A stretch of 64,000 nt of DNA from Pseudopyrenochaeta lycopersici (GCA_003313425.1 NHZP01000004.1:1364001-1428000); one strand, 5' to 3'; counted from the first letter of the stretch, positions 45,301 to 57,034 are shown. Notes: a model not told the origin generated them from the letters alone. A program made the numbers and translations.

Positions 45301-45483
45301 ATGGAGGCTGTCAGCGATGGAGCATCATTTGTTCCTACGTCTGCTCTTTCAATCATACTTTTCGCTTTAGCTCACCTTCACGACTTGAACCACAAGCCAC
45401 CTCAGGTCTGCCATGTTATGGGACCAACTGCGAAAGATGAGGTCACGTTACTCTGCGACTCGGTGCGATTGCCCTGTAGCTAA
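45301..45483 (+). CDS. Possible small ORF behind a well-formed promoter
   Basis: A 60-codon frame (MEAVSDGASFVPTSALSIIL...) follows a TATA-like CATATATAAAAACC at about 45218-45231, a pyrimidine-rich stretch and a good start context (CAAAACATGG). It has one hydrophobic segment (ALSIILFALAHL) and no known domain. It could be a small gene, the first exon of a spliced gene, or a non-coding transcript. Confidence 0.25.
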   Translation: MEAVSDGASFVPTSALSIILFALAHLHDLNHKPPQVCHVMGPTAKDEVTLLCDSVRLPCS

Positions 45484-45564
45484 ACGCAGCTTCCTCCATA
45501 ACTTACTACGAACTTCAATAAACGCTTGTTCACTACACCTTGCCAGAACCTCAGGCCACTGCAT

Positions 45565-45583
45565 CTAGTAGCTGAGCTACTAG
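45565..45583. repeat. Perfect 19-bp palindrome
   Basis: CTAGTAGCT-G-AGCTACTAG has two exact 9-bp arms around one base. It lies in the gene-poor stretch; it could bind a dimeric regulator or form a hairpin, or be chance. Confidence 0.5.
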
Positions 45584-46984
45584 GTTCAAATCCTTCTCCA
45601 TACTGCACGACAAGTCCGCCGGTCTACTGCCACTTATCCGGCTGCCCATTACGAGGCCATCAGAACTTTTTTCTTTCGTCGAATCATACCGCCGAAATTC
45701 TCCTGTGATCTTCAATCCTCCTCGCTATTGATTGTAGACGACCCGAATACTCAAAGGTGCTTGCAAAAGCCGGTCAGAGGAAACGAACCACCGTCAGTCG
45801 CTATACTCAGTGAAGTGAAGCGACCCTTACAATCACCCTCACATCCGCGATTAATTACATCCTAATAATCAACTCCCGCGTGCTTAAAAGCCTGGGTATC
45901 AAGTCAATTGAGCCGGCAACGAACCCACAACTAGACCAATAAAACGGGCAGAATCTCAACAAGATTCTCTCTTGCCATTGAGCTGGTACTAACCATCTGA
46001 ATCGTTTGAGTTCTGTGTTGACACTTATAGCTCTGCTCGCTGCTTGCTTCACCGAAAGTATCTCGCTTTGCTCCAATAACCGACATGGACTTCACGGAAT
46101 GTAAAGAATATCACAACACCCACCTCTTTCATACTCACTTGCACTCACCTTTTCCTTTCATATCCAACAAGTCTTTCTCAAGCGATCACCAGTTCCAATA
46201 ACCGCAGTAGAGCACGCCCACGGCAAACATCAACCCTCATCGCATTCGAACAGTGTTCTAAACGTAGACACTGGGCACCGGACAGGACTGAGCCATCGAA
46301 AGATGTCCTGGGCGCACCTGGTCTGCGTGATCAGTGTGCGTTAAGCTCGAGACCACGAAAACATTATGGGATCTTCGGTACAGGGTGCACACAGGCTGCA
46401 GGGCCCCTTTAGCTTGGAACACGGTCATGATCAGTGACACTGGTTAAGTGTCTGAAACTTGAAGGAAGATGAGCAATGCTTGGGGGTTTGAGAAGGCTTG
46501 GTTATAGTGTTCTTGTCAGGGCTCGTCGATAGTGTGGGATAATAGACAGTTCCTGTCGTTTGGAAATTTCCCATGACGCATAATATGGACATTGGTTCAT
46601 AGTAGCATCAAGAGAACTTACAACATCATTAATAAATGTGTCCACACCTTCATACTTTTCACGATACTACCCGGATTCATGAAGATTGGTTATGTACGGG
46701 CCCAAAGTTCTAATTGTTTTAGAGTTCAACATCAAGGCTTAATCACGGCTGGTCCTATGGAATGGCATCACATCGCAACAAGTCAAGCAGTTTCAAAGAA
46801 TAAATGTCAAAGTAGACCTCTGGCTATTATACATGCTTTCGCAAGTCTAAATCAGGCGGCTGGGAAAGTCGGCTCTAGAAGCCTCCCTGTGCCTGGGATT
46901 AATGCAAAACATATTCTTCCTGCGGCTTCGAGTCCAAAAATTGATGGTACAGAAAAGCACGCGTTCTCCATTTAGCAGCTTTTC

Positions 46985-49900
46985 TCAATCATCGTCATTG
47001 GGGTTAGTGTCCGATTCGTACTCAAACTCGCCCGGGGTTGATGCCTCCTCATCGCCCTCATCGACCATGTTGTCGCTGACGGGTGCAGCAGCGGTTGTGA
47101 CCGATACGCCTTCTGGTGCGTGGTCGCTCGATGAGCCTGTTGCGCCAGGAGCCGGTGCGGGCGCTGCCTTCTTGACTTTCAGCTCCAGCAGCGTCTTCGG
47201 CTCTGACGGTGTAGTGTCGGTGAGAAGAATGACACCAAGAGTTGGCTGTTGATGCGTTAGTCCGTCACTGTTGTACTTTTTTAATGATGAGAGAACCAAC
47301 CTTCTTCACTGGAACATATCGCTCTCCCGGGAAGCTGATGTACTTCACCTGAGGCAGAAGTACTCGCGACATGTTTTCCAGCTCATAGCCAACCTTCTCC
47401 TTCTCCACCTTCTTCTTTGAAGACTCCGCTGCTGGTGCACCGTCATCGGTCTTCTCTTGATCGTCTTTCGTGGTCTCATCATCGAGATCCATTTTGTCGT
47501 CGTCTGCTGATGGCTTTGGTGTGGTAGGGGTGTGATCAACATCCATGCTCTCCCGTCGGCGTTGTCTCTCCTTGACCATCCGCCGTCGCTTGTCTTGAGC
47601 TGTTGTTGAAAGTACAGCAGTCTTAATCTTCTCTGGTGCTTCCTCTGTCTTCACCTCTGCCTCTGGCGGGTAGTCGAACATACTCGGTCGAGTGTTGCTA
47701 TGGAACTTGAAGGATGGGATCTCCAACTCCTGATCGACACCAATGACAGCAGTCGGGGTAAAACTCAGTGACAGGAAGTGTGTCAAGGGGAACCAGTACC
47801 AATATTGAGTGAAAACAGCCATACCGACAATGGCTGCCATGTTGAGGTTGCCAGTCGGTGTCTGGAGGCCTATCGTGCAGTTGCGACCTCCAGCATCGAT
47901 GATACCGAGAGCCAGAGCACAGCCAAATTTGGCCATGGCATCTTCGTGGCGGTCACCAATGACCTTCGCAAGCTGTTTCCTAATCGCGCCGACCTTCGGG
48001 TTCATAGCTTCATTCTGCTGAGCCATAATCATGGCCAGCGCAATCAAAGCACCCTGTCGAACGAAGTCGGTGGAGTCCTTCATCATTGGCTCGAGTAGAT
48101 CAACGGCTTCAGGAAGACCGGTGCCTGCGCAAGCAATGCCAAGGGCCATGGTGGCTCCGTATCGGACATGTGGATTGTAAGACTCTGCGAGAAGCTCAAC
48201 CATGCGAGGAACGCTGCCTGGCTTCCTGAAAAGCACAAAACCCAAGCTCATAACTGCTACTCGTCGTACATCGTCACTGACATCGCTGACGGCAACATGC
48301 AGTAACCTTCGCACTGCTTTATTGCTACCTGTGCCACAGTATGCAAGAGCGATGGTCATGATACCTCCATAACGTAGGGTTGGATCCGTATCATCGAGGA
48401 GACCGTTGATGAGCTCATCCGCAGCTTCTTGTCGCGCATACATGATGAGCGCCATACCCATGGCAAGGCCTCGGACGATCTTCTCGTGCTGCGTGTCATG
48501 GGCGTACTGGATCATGTCTTCGAGAGCCGCGATATTGCCAGTGCCTAGCATAACGAGACCCATTGACAGACCAACCGCCTCACCATTTATGGCGGAATCC
48601 GTGTAAAGGACGCTCTTGAAAGCATCGAAAATCTCTTCAGATCCTGTCGCCATACCAGCAACACCAACACCGAGCGCGCCTCCATGCTGGATGACCTCCT
48701 CAGATGCGTTCTGGAACTGCTTGAGGAGGTAGTCCAGGACGTTGCTTCCATGGTTGGCATAGATCAATCCCAAAGCGTAAAGAGATCCACCCTGTTCATA
48801 ATGAGAACCGGAAGAGACAGTGTCCTTGGGAAGATATGGCTCGAGGAGTTTCTGGCCTTGTGTGATGTTGCCACGGTGGATAACACCCAGAGCAGCAGTC
48901 GCTGTGAACTTGGACCAGTTGACTGCTTTGCCCAACCAGTCCAAGTTCTCTCGGAAGAAAGTATCGTTCGTTGTACCAGCATTCATGAAAGCGTTTGCGA
49001 ACGTTACACTAGAGTGGAATATGGAGTTCCTCGCTTCCAAGCTATCGCGGATCTTGTTCAGGACGGCCTTGTCTGTATGGTTGTTCCTGTACAGGAACTC
49101 GAGGTTGAGCTCGATGCTCTTCGTTCCTCGGAGAATATGGCGCACCGAGCTGAAAGCCTTCTCTTCAGCCTCAGACGGCGACTTGTCTTTGGTACGAGAC
49201 ACGACAGTTGATACATTGCTCGTATCCACATTTGCGAGCAAGGAGTCTGACTCGCCAGCGTTTTCTGCTTGCGGCTTGTGCGACGCATCTCCGTTCGCTG
49301 TGGGTTTCGCCTCGTCGTCCTCCTCAGGCTCGGGCAACTCTTCCATAACTTTGGCCAGGAACTCCTGAGTACCGTTCTCGTACAAATCGAATGAGATCTG
49401 GTAGGCGACTGCGCGCGAGTGGTCATCGCCTCGTTGTATGAGTTGTTTGATAAGCTTCGAGGCCAGAGCGTGCTGATTGAGATAAACAACACACTTGGCA
49501 ATGGAGAAGTAGTCGGGGTTCGGGATCTGGTCATCGTTGAGAAGATCGAGGATGAGGCGGAGGATCTATTCGAATTCGTTAGCTTCCCACGCTCGCGTTG
49601 CATACACGACGGGAGTTTAGTACCTCGTTCCTCAGTCCCCTCTCCTGCACTACGTTCATGCAGATATCAAGAACGTATTCCATCAGCTCTTCGCTTTGAG
49701 AAGACGAGCTCTGTGCCGGCTTCTTACCCTTCTTCTTCTCGTCCTGGCTTGCGCGAATGATCGAGTCCTTCAGAACATCGAGATTCCGTGCCTCGATTGC
49801 AATGCCAACTACTTGCTTGTAGTTGCCGCTCTCATAGCAGCTTTCGAATATCCGCCGTACTGTGTTCTGCAGGTTCTTCTGTACATTCCTTTGCAGGACC

Positions 49901-50696
49901 ATTGGAGTAGGGTGTGCGCCTGGAACACCCGCATTGCCACCTCCAGGAACTGTGGGATCAAAGGTCGATGAATCTTCGCGAGAGAGGAGTGACTTGGACG
50001 GCAGTGCAGACTGTGAGAAGGGTGTTATCGGCGAGGCCAGGCTGGCGGAGGTGCTAGCAGCGCCCGCCGAATTTGCGGGAAACGATGTGCTGAGCTGAAG
50101 AGGCGCCTGGTTTGCTTTGCTCACTGGTGTTGGCGGGTTGTGCATGGCGGATAGGGCGATGTACGTGTCTAAGCATTTTGCTGGGCAAAGCAAGTCAGCC
50201 AGTGAAACAGCTTAAAGGGAAGAAAGAATGAAATTTGATCTGATCCTGGGCCGCCGTTGATGGCGGGCAAGAGGCGTGATGGCAAGAAATTGTTGTGCCT
50301 TACCCAATATTGTCTCTTCGAATTCGGCGGCTTTGTGGATATCAAAGAGCTTGCCCGCACCCAGCGCGAAAACCATGCTCTCGTTATACTCCTGCAGCTG
50401 GTAGTAGACCTTCGCCGCGACAAGGGCCGCAAGCTCTCGCTGTGGAAAAGAGTCATCTTCGTAGAGAGCCTCACTATGACGCACGCGGGTCAGCAGCCGT
50501 ATCTCGGGGATGCAGCACATAATGAGCTCATAGTAGCTCGGAGTAGGGTTTCTTACATTTGACTGACTGAGCCTGCAACTTCTGGCCAAAGCAGATCGAT
50601 CTCCTCGTTCAACCGCTGGAGGGCGAAGGAGCGCAAGGCGGGATCTGGCTCAGAGAGATAGCCGACGATGCCAGCAGCAGACGTGAGGCCGACCAT
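46985..50696 (-). CDS. RPN2: 26S proteasome regulatory subunit Rpn2 (PSMD1)
   Basis: This is the large scaffold subunit of the 19S base, which holds ubiquitin receptors. Five exons (50696-50557, 50473-50304, 50180-49624, 49565-47301, 47245-46985) give 1130 aa. The start MVGLTSAAGIVGYLSEPDPA is the conserved N terminus. The proteasome/cyclosome repeats show in the middle: LGVIHRGNITQGQKLLEPYL, YALGLIYANHGSNVLDYLLK, GALGVGVAGMATGSEEIFDA, GLSMGLVMLGTGNIAALEDM, TIALAYCGTGSNKAVRRLLH and VRYGATMALGIACAGTGLPE. The C-terminal part is Lys/Glu-rich and disordered, then ENMSRVLLPQVKYISFPGER, followed after the last splice by an acidic tail. A disordered insert of about 85 residues near residue 120 is fungal in style. 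Confidence 0.96.
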
Positions 50697-51415
50697 CGTG
50701 TTGGATTCGACGGAGGCGACGTGCTTGTCGGTGTGGTTGACGAGGTGTGCGCGATGGTGCCGAGAGTGGGAGCTATTGCGGAAGTCGATGGAAGGATATG
50801 GAGCTGTGCAGTGGCGCCTGGTGTGCTCTATTCAAAGGGAAATTTTGGGGCCGTGCAGTATGGAATTCTATTGTGACGGCCGCGGTGAAAGAGGGACGAG
50901 AAAAGCAGGCGGCGTTTGGTGATGGAGATGGCGTGGCGCCGTGGTGTTGCGTTCGGGGATGCGTGTTCGTGATGTTCCAAACACAGCTCGTGAGTTTCGG
51001 AAGCGGCGACCCTGGTCGATTCGAGCATGACATAAGACGTGCACGCTACTGCCTCACCTGCACACCCACTCGATAAGCCGCCAGCTTTCTGCCTATTGCT
51101 CGGACATGGCCGGGACCGGCATGCTATACATGGGCATTAACGATAGCACATATCAGCAGACTTCCGCAAAAAGTGCTGGATAACGCCCACGTGGGACATG
51201 CGTACCATGCCCGCAACCAGAGCACCATAAATCACATGCATGAAGAACGACAAATACAGTCGTCTGTCCAGCGAGACGGGGTATCTTATTCAAAGCAACT
51301 AACTCCACACCATATGCTACTGGACCTAGACCAGATGTTGTCTCCCTGGTCATCTTGAACGCCGAAAGAATACACAAATGTAGTAATACAGTGCAATGAC
51401 CATCTCTGCAGTCCT
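50697..51415. promoter_or_regulatory. RPN2 promoter side and CET1 3' flank
   Basis: No gene is supported; overlapping frames at 50668-51076 on both strands lack domains. I do not see a clear PACE element (GGTGGCAAA), the yeast proteasome promoter signal, on either strand. Confidence 0.4.
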
Positions 51416-52768
51416 TCAAGCGCCCGGGCCTGGAGGAGTGATCTCGCGCGAGAGAACCCGCAGGTTGTTCATCATGCCATTAATTAAGCCCTCGAAGCTA
51501 TTTGCTTCTTTCCTCCTTACCTTGTCCGCATTCTCTATGAGCACGCCGGCATCAAGTTCCAGTTCCAGCTCGTGATTCTTGCTCTGTCCTTGACCAACCT
51601 GTGTCAAATCGACCTGGTATGCACCCATCCATGAGTATGACATGCGATCTTTATGGCGCTTCATGCTCTCCGGCGTCCTGCCGGACTCGACGGTCGGCTG
51701 TAGATTCTCGATGGGTCCGGGAAAGTTGATTTCGAGATTGATACCGATGCGGTAATCCCATTCAGTTTGTGGCGAGCTGATCTCGAGGTTCGCTATACGG
51801 TGCTTGATAATCGCGCGGAGAAATTGGCCCGTCTTCTCGTCTCGCGTCACTCTTACCCGCTGGCGAGAACCAGACTGACTGATGAGCCGCTGCACGATTG
51901 GGTGCAACGAGTTAAATCCCTGCTGGTCAAGTTCATAGAAGATGTCAACTTCATGCGTATGCTGGTAATGGACAGCTTCGCGCGAAGACTCAGGCGCATT
52001 TGATTTCTGGACCTGAGTATTGAGGTATAAGTTCATACGCTTGTGTTGTTCCATCGTCATGGTGCTCTCAAATTTGACATCCATGTTATCTGTTTTGATC
52101 ACACACTCGCTGTCGTGGTAGCCACGAAATCGCTGGTCGCTACGCTTGTCTATGATGTGGCCCCAGCGTGCCTCTACCTCTAGCTGTGTTTGGGGGTCCG
52201 CGATTGCATTCCGCACAAGCTCGTTGTTAACAGCAGTGACCCATATGAAGTCGCATACTTTGCGCGAGACATCGTCGTAGACTTGTGCGTCGTTGGAGAC
52301 TGGCCGCTCAAATCCAGTAAGCTCCTTCACTGTCACAGATTGTGGTGGCGCAGCCAATCCGTTGGGCGGATGTCCGTTTCGCTGAGCCATCGGTGAGGGT
52401 TGATGTTGAGGTGTATGTTGCGCTTGTGATTGCGCTTGCGGTTGAGGCGGACGCGCCGCCTGGCGCTGTTCTTGCTGTTGCTGCTGCTGTTGTTGTTGTT
52501 GCTTGAGCTCTGGTGGGAGTTCTTCGCCTTCTCGGTAGGCCCAGATGGGTTTTGGGTCGTTGCGCTTGCGCTTGAGCGGCATCTGCCTGTGAGTTGACCT
52601 GGGCGGAGTCGGGATCCTTGCGGCAGAGGTGACAGGGCTCGGTGCGGAGAGTGAATGAGGGTTTGAGAGCGAGCGGCGCGGTAGCACCGCTGCCTCTGTG
52701 TCGTGATTCACTAGTGCAGATATGTCCATGGTGGGCGATGGTAGGGTTGTGCCTCCGTTCATTCTCAT
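51416..52768 (-). CDS. CET1: mRNA 5'-triphosphatase, capping enzyme beta subunit (Cet1/Ctl1 type)
   Basis: This enzyme removes the gamma-phosphate from nascent mRNA 5' ends, the first capping step, in the nucleus. It is a single exon of 450 aa from the first in-frame ATG (MRMNGGTTLPSPTMDISALV); the frame is open further up without an ATG. The N-terminal third is disordered and holds about ten glutamines in a row, encoded near 52480-52505. The catalytic triphosphate-tunnel domain shows LEVEARWGHI with the metal Glu pair, TMTMEQHKRMNLYLNTQVQK, EVDIFYELDQQG, RQRVRVTRDEKTGQF, EWDYRIGINLEINFP, KDRMSYSWMGAYQVDLTQVG and HELELELDAGVLIENADKVR with the second Glu pair. This fungal class is unrelated to the animal cysteine-phosphatase type. 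Confidence 0.94.
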   Translation of the reverse strand: MRMNGGTTLPSPTMDISALVNHDTEAAVLPRRSLSNPHSLSAPSPVTSAARIPTPPRSTHRQMPLKRKRNDPKPIWAYREGEELPPELKQQQQQQQQQQEQRQAARPPQPQAQSQAQHTPQHQPSPMAQRNGHPPNGLAAPPQSVTVKELTGFERPVSNDAQVYDDVSRKVCDFIWVTAVNNELVRNAIADPQTQLEVEARWGHIIDKRSDQRFRGYHDSECVIKTDNMDVKFESTMTMEQHKRMNLYLNTQVQKSNAPESSREAVHYQHTHEVDIFYELDQQGFNSLHPIVQRLISQSGSRQRVRVTRDEKTGQFLRAIIKHRIANLEISSPQTEWDYRIGINLEINFPGPIENLQPTVESGRTPESMKRHKDRMSYSWMGAYQVDLTQVGQGQSKNHELELELDAGVLIENADKVRRKEANSFEGLINGMMNNLRVLSREITPPGPGA

Positions 52769-53070
52769 CGTGTACTCAGTGCTCCGTGAATGCCAAGACG
52801 CTAACGGTATGTCGCTGTTTCCCTGTTCGCGGCTTTTGTCTACAGGTGCTTTCAACTTAGGAAAGACAATTTGAATTAAAGAAAGTGTAGGCACAGGAAT
52901 CAAGAGGGAGTTGCTGTTGTCATGATGTTTACTTTCATTGCACTAGTGCATATATCAAATCTCGTACCATTGGGCCAAACCGGCATTACTCTCCCGAGTC
53001 ATGATCTGGTCTCCACCTAATATCAAAGGATTCTGAGCCTATGCGCTAAGTCTCTTCGCCAATTCTACCT
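52769..53070. other. CET1 upstream and pyruvate kinase 3' flank
   Basis: About 300 bp without a gene. AT-rich segment near 52920-52970. Confidence 0.4.
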
Positions 53071-54895
53071 TCACGCATCCTGATCCAGACCCAGGTCCTC
53101 TTCCGCTGGGACAATACGGAGGGTATTAGTGTGACCCATTCCTCCTCTCCAGCCCTGAACACAGATGACGGGATCGCCCTTGCTGAGAACACCAAGCTTG
53201 ATGGCGTTCATGATACCCCACTTCAGACGACGATCGACGTCCTCCTGCCATGGCGCGGTGTTGAAGTCGGGCTTCTTCTCCGGGAAGTAGAATGGGTAGA
53301 CACCACGGTACAGATGGGAGTACTGTTCATGTCAGCTACGGCCCATCTCGACGGTTATCAACACTTACTCGGGAGGCCATTGAATTACGGGTGACCATGA
53401 TGATGGGGCAGACGGGGCGATACTTGGAAACAAGACGGGCGGTGGTACCACTAATGCACGTTAGAATCGCACCGCATCCTACAAACGTGCGATAATTCGA
53501 AACCTACCTCGTGGTCAAGACCAAAATGGCACCAGCGTTCTGCTCCAAGCTGGCACTGACGGCTGCCATTGCGCAGGTCTCGGTAGTAGGGCAGGGGATG
53601 GGAGCCAGTTTCCTCAACTCGTCGAATGCGCTGACATATGGGATCGCAACCTCAGCAAGCAGACAAGTCTCGTGCATCATGGTAACGGCCTCGACGGGAT
53701 AATCACCCTTGGCAGTCTCACCAGACAACATGACGCAGTCGGCACCATCGAGAACAGCATTGCCTACATCGCTGACTTCGGCACGTGTGGGGCGCGGGTT
53801 GTAGGTCATGGACTCAAGCATCTGGGTGGCGCAAATGACGGGCTTGCCGGCAATGTTGCACTTGGTGATCATCATCTTCTGTGCGATGAAGACCTGGCTG
53901 GGTGGAATCTCGATACCAAGGTCACCACGAGCAACCATGACACCGTCCGTCTCCCTCAAAATCTCGTCGAAGTTGTTCACACCCTGCTGGTTCTCGACCT
54001 TGGCAATAATCTGGATGTCCTTGCCTTCCTCGCCGAGGACCTCACGGATAGCGGTGATGTCGCTACCACGGCGGATGAAGGAAGCAAAGACCATGTCGAC
54101 CTTGTTCTTTACGCCAAACCGAAGATCGGCCTTATCCTTCTCGGATAGTGGGGGAAGATCAATGTCTGTCTTTGGGAGATTGACGCCCTTCTTGGAGGAG
54201 ATCTTGCCGTTGTTGACGCATTTGCACTTGAGTGTCTTCTCGTCGACAATCTCGAGCACCTCGAATGACAGAACACCGTCGTCAACATAGATTGTGCGGC
54301 CAGCCTCGATCACCTTGGTGATGTTCTTGTAGTCGACGTACATGTTCTTGTCGTCGCTAGCGGTGGCATACTGCTCATCAGTGGTGATGTTCAGGACAGT
54401 GCCAGCCTTGATAGGGATATCTGCGTCGCCAACAGTGTTACCTGTTCGGATCTCCGGTCCCTTAGTGTCTAGGGCAATGGCCAGAGGCCTACCGGGCTGC
54501 GTCCTCTCGGCTTCGCGGGCATGGTCGATGACGGACTGGTGGTACTCGTACGAGCCGTGGGAGAAGTTCATGCGAACGACATTAAGACCGACTTTTCGCA
54601 GAGCATTGATCTTCTCGGCGGAGTTCGTCTTGGGGCCGATGGTGCCGATGATAGAGGTGCGTCGGTACTCCTTGGCGGGGTGGTACTCGGTGTTGAGCTG
54701 GCTGAGCCACTCGATCCTGGTCCTGCCAGCGCTGAGGTGGTCTAGACTGTGGTTGTACGGTCAGTGAATGATTAGAGACGTGACGAGGGTTCCGCGGTGG
54801 CCATTGCGGCGATATTCTCATATCCTCGCAGGTCGCGCTATTGTAAATGATGCGCCTGGCATTGATAGAAGAGACTGTACATACGCATTCGCCAT
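53071..54895 (-). CDS. pkiA: Pyruvate kinase
   Basis: This glycolytic enzyme converts phosphoenolpyruvate and ADP to pyruvate and ATP in the cytosol. Four exons (54895-54885, 54746-53508, 53450-53369, 53322-53071) give 527 aa. The first coding exon is only 11 nt (MAN plus two bases), and the splice gives [20 protein letters not shown]. Conserved blocks are [85 protein letters not shown] with the active-site Lys-Glu, [40 protein letters not shown] and [20 protein letters not shown]. The C-terminal allosteric domain continues [19 protein letters not shown]. Strong codon bias suggests high expression. Confidence 0.97.
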
Positions 54896-56118
54896 GTTTG
54901 CAGTAGCTGCCTGTGTAGATAAGGTTGTTGGCGGGAAGTACAGCGGGGTGCGGGGCCGAGCGCTGAAGTTGACTGGAAGACTCCAATTGCTTTCTGTGTT
55001 GCTACAGCAGGCGGGAGGAATGGAGCAGGCGAACGTGGAGAGACAAGGGCGCTCGGGAGGTTTTTGTTCTCTCTCGACGGGTTAGAAGTTCTGTTGGCGT
55101 GTTGAGAGCTTCTTCGGAGGGGTAGCCGCGCTAGTGATGCTGATTAGTACGTGGGGCTGTTACACCCTGAACGGCGGCCGTACAGCGAAACGTATGGGAA
55201 CGAAATTAGAATTGAGTTCAAAGCGAAGCTGCAAGTCAGTCGAATGAGTCTTGCGGCACGCGCCGAGCAGACAGCTTATAACACCGGTGACCAAACCTTG
55301 AGCATGCATGGCCTATGGCGGACGTGACACAGGTTGCTTCTTTGCTCCACCCACGTTGTTGCATCATTTGCACCCAAACATCCCGCCCAGATAAGCTCCC
55401 AAACGCTGCGTGTTTTTCCAAAGCAATTGAAAATTTCGGCGCCGCAACTCGCCCTGCGCCTCTGGCCGGCATATCGGTCCTCTGCTGCGCGGCCGGCTGT
55501 TGGCGTGTCATGCTTTGCAGTGGGTCACTCACCACGACCCGCGCGGAGGTGGGAGGTGGGTGTCTTGGAGGGTTTCATGGGGTCAAGGCCATGAGAAAGA
55601 CGATGCATCACTGCGAGGTAGCGCCTTTATATACCAAGGCACCTGTAGCCCCGGTTCGCTCCTAAATCACCCGCATTTGTTCTCCGCATGGCCGCACGCA
55701 GCGTTGGTGCCCGAGGATGAAGGGTTGAGATTCGGCACTGAGAACTACAGCCGTCCGTCCACACGATGGGTCATTTGCGAGGCTGGCGGCTGGCGGCGTA
55801 GCAGCGAAGAAGAACCAGCTCAGCCCTTCCCAAAGACACTTTTTAGAACAGAAACTTTACTCAGGCACAGCGACTGTTCCAGGTCTCCAAGGACAAGGTA
55901 ACCTTGAACTTGTGTGCCAGCAGTGCAGGGAGCCGCAATCACATGCATTGACCGACTAAGAAAGGCACCAGCCACACATCTCACCACCCACTGCGTTACA
56001 TCCCATCTCTCAACCCGACAACTGCCCGAGTCCCTCAAGACCCCAAAATCAGCGCGCACGAACCCTCTCAAAGACGCCAAACATTCAGCTTCGCCTTTCA
56101 GCATCCCCGACTTTCAAC
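54896..56118. promoter_or_regulatory. Divergent promoter region of pyruvate kinase and mitofissin
   Basis: About 1.2 kb. GC-rich frames at 55236-55901 overlap on opposite strands without domains and are treated as chance. Confidence 0.45.
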
Positions 56119-56630
56119 ATGGTTGTATGTATTTTGCTGTTCTCACCGCCTGTGCTGCAGGACAAGAACCCGCGAGTCGCATGCTCAATAGCTCACACAC
56201 ATTACAGCTCGGCAAGGTTGCGCACTATGCTTTCGACGCGGTACTAAGTAAGCCCATACATTAAACACTTCAGCATCCCTTCCTCGCTAACCATAGCATA
56301 GTCTCCGCTTTCCTCGCCGGTGTCCGACGCTCCACAGGCCTCACGTATGTTCCCCTTACACGCCCTCATAAATCCCTCACACTCTGCGGTCTCCCCCCAA
56401 AAAAGGACTTTAGAGCCAACCATGCTTGTCTAGAGACTTGGAGGACCTAGGCTAACATTCTCCCGCTCCCCGCCTGGGGACCGGACAGACCCAGTGTAAA
56501 ACCAGATCAATTCAGCGAGACCCCCAGCGTCAAGAAGTGGATCGACAACTACCTCTGGGTCGGCGAGACTGTCATGGATCAGAGCGTCGCCTTCTTTGGC
56601 TCGAGTTCGTACTTTGAGAGGAAGCGGTAA
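56119..56630 (+). CDS. ATG44: Mitofissin-family protein (DUF1748; ATG44-like)
   Basis: This is a very small mitochondrial protein; the yeast member Atg44 acts in the intermembrane space to split mitochondria during mitophagy. Four exons (56119-56124, 56208-56247, 56302-56344, 56495-56630) give 74 aa, close to the family length. The joined protein starts MVLGKVAHYAFDAVLISAFL and continues with AGVRRSTGLT. It ends with a block containing VKKWIDNYLWVGETVMDQSV and FFGSSSYFERKR. The LGKxxHxxxDxxLISxxLAGxRRxTGL pattern and the Trp-Ile-x-x-Tyr-Leu segment are the family marks. The first coding exon is just ATGGTT, and no exon alone is long enough to be noticed. Activity in this organism is inferred from the family. 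Confidence 0.88.
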
Positions 56631-57034
56631 ATGGCAAAGACCGCAAAGACGAGGGCAAAATGGACGCTGGCATGTCACAGAACGATTGATGGGTATGCTC
56701 GAGTGAACAAAGCAGCGCTTTGGAGCAGGACTGTTACGATCAGATTATGAGGATGCGACTACTTGTATATTGCCACAGAAGCAGAGAGACACGATGTGAA
56801 GCTAGAACTATGCCACTTTTTGATTCCCTACTCAATCAGCAGGCAGGATGGTGTCTGGGCGTCTTGAAGACTATTGGAATACAGCACGTTCGAGTTCAGC
56901 ATGATTTGCACGGTCCACGTGAATTGCAACGAGGCACAGATCTCTGCATGCATTAGCAGATGACTGCCGCTTGTGTGAGCGTAAGATGTGTAGACTGGGT
57001 GCCGGAACGACTAGCCAAAGTCTTCCAAACCAGT
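56631..57034. other. Convergent 3' flanks of mitofissin and NBS1
   Basis: No gene is supported in this 0.4-kb stretch. Confidence 0.4.

Larger units (their letters stand above)
43914..46984. other. Gene-poor stretch of about 3 kb
   Basis: No confident gene was found. Frames are short and patternless, except for a 60-codon frame behind a TATA box at 45301 and a perfect palindrome at 45565-45583, both listed. No transposase, reverse transcriptase or long terminal repeat was seen. It may hold non-coding RNA, decayed element sequence or the long 3' flank of RPN2. Confidence 0.4.

Noticed and set aside
45540..45600. tRNA-like B box (GGTTCAAATCC at about 45583)
   Set aside because: The bases around it do not form a T stem, and no A box or acceptor stem can be drawn.
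43914..46984. Transposon remnant in the gene-poor stretch
   Set aside because: No transposase or polymerase-like peptide, no terminal repeats and no target-site duplication could be seen.
48684..49368. Plus-strand frames of 175-182 codons opposite RPN2
   Set aside because: Antisense shadows of the proteasome gene.
55236..55901. Frames of 93-133 codons between pyruvate kinase and mitofissin
   Set aside because: Overlapping on both strands, no domain; GC-rich promoter sequence explains them.
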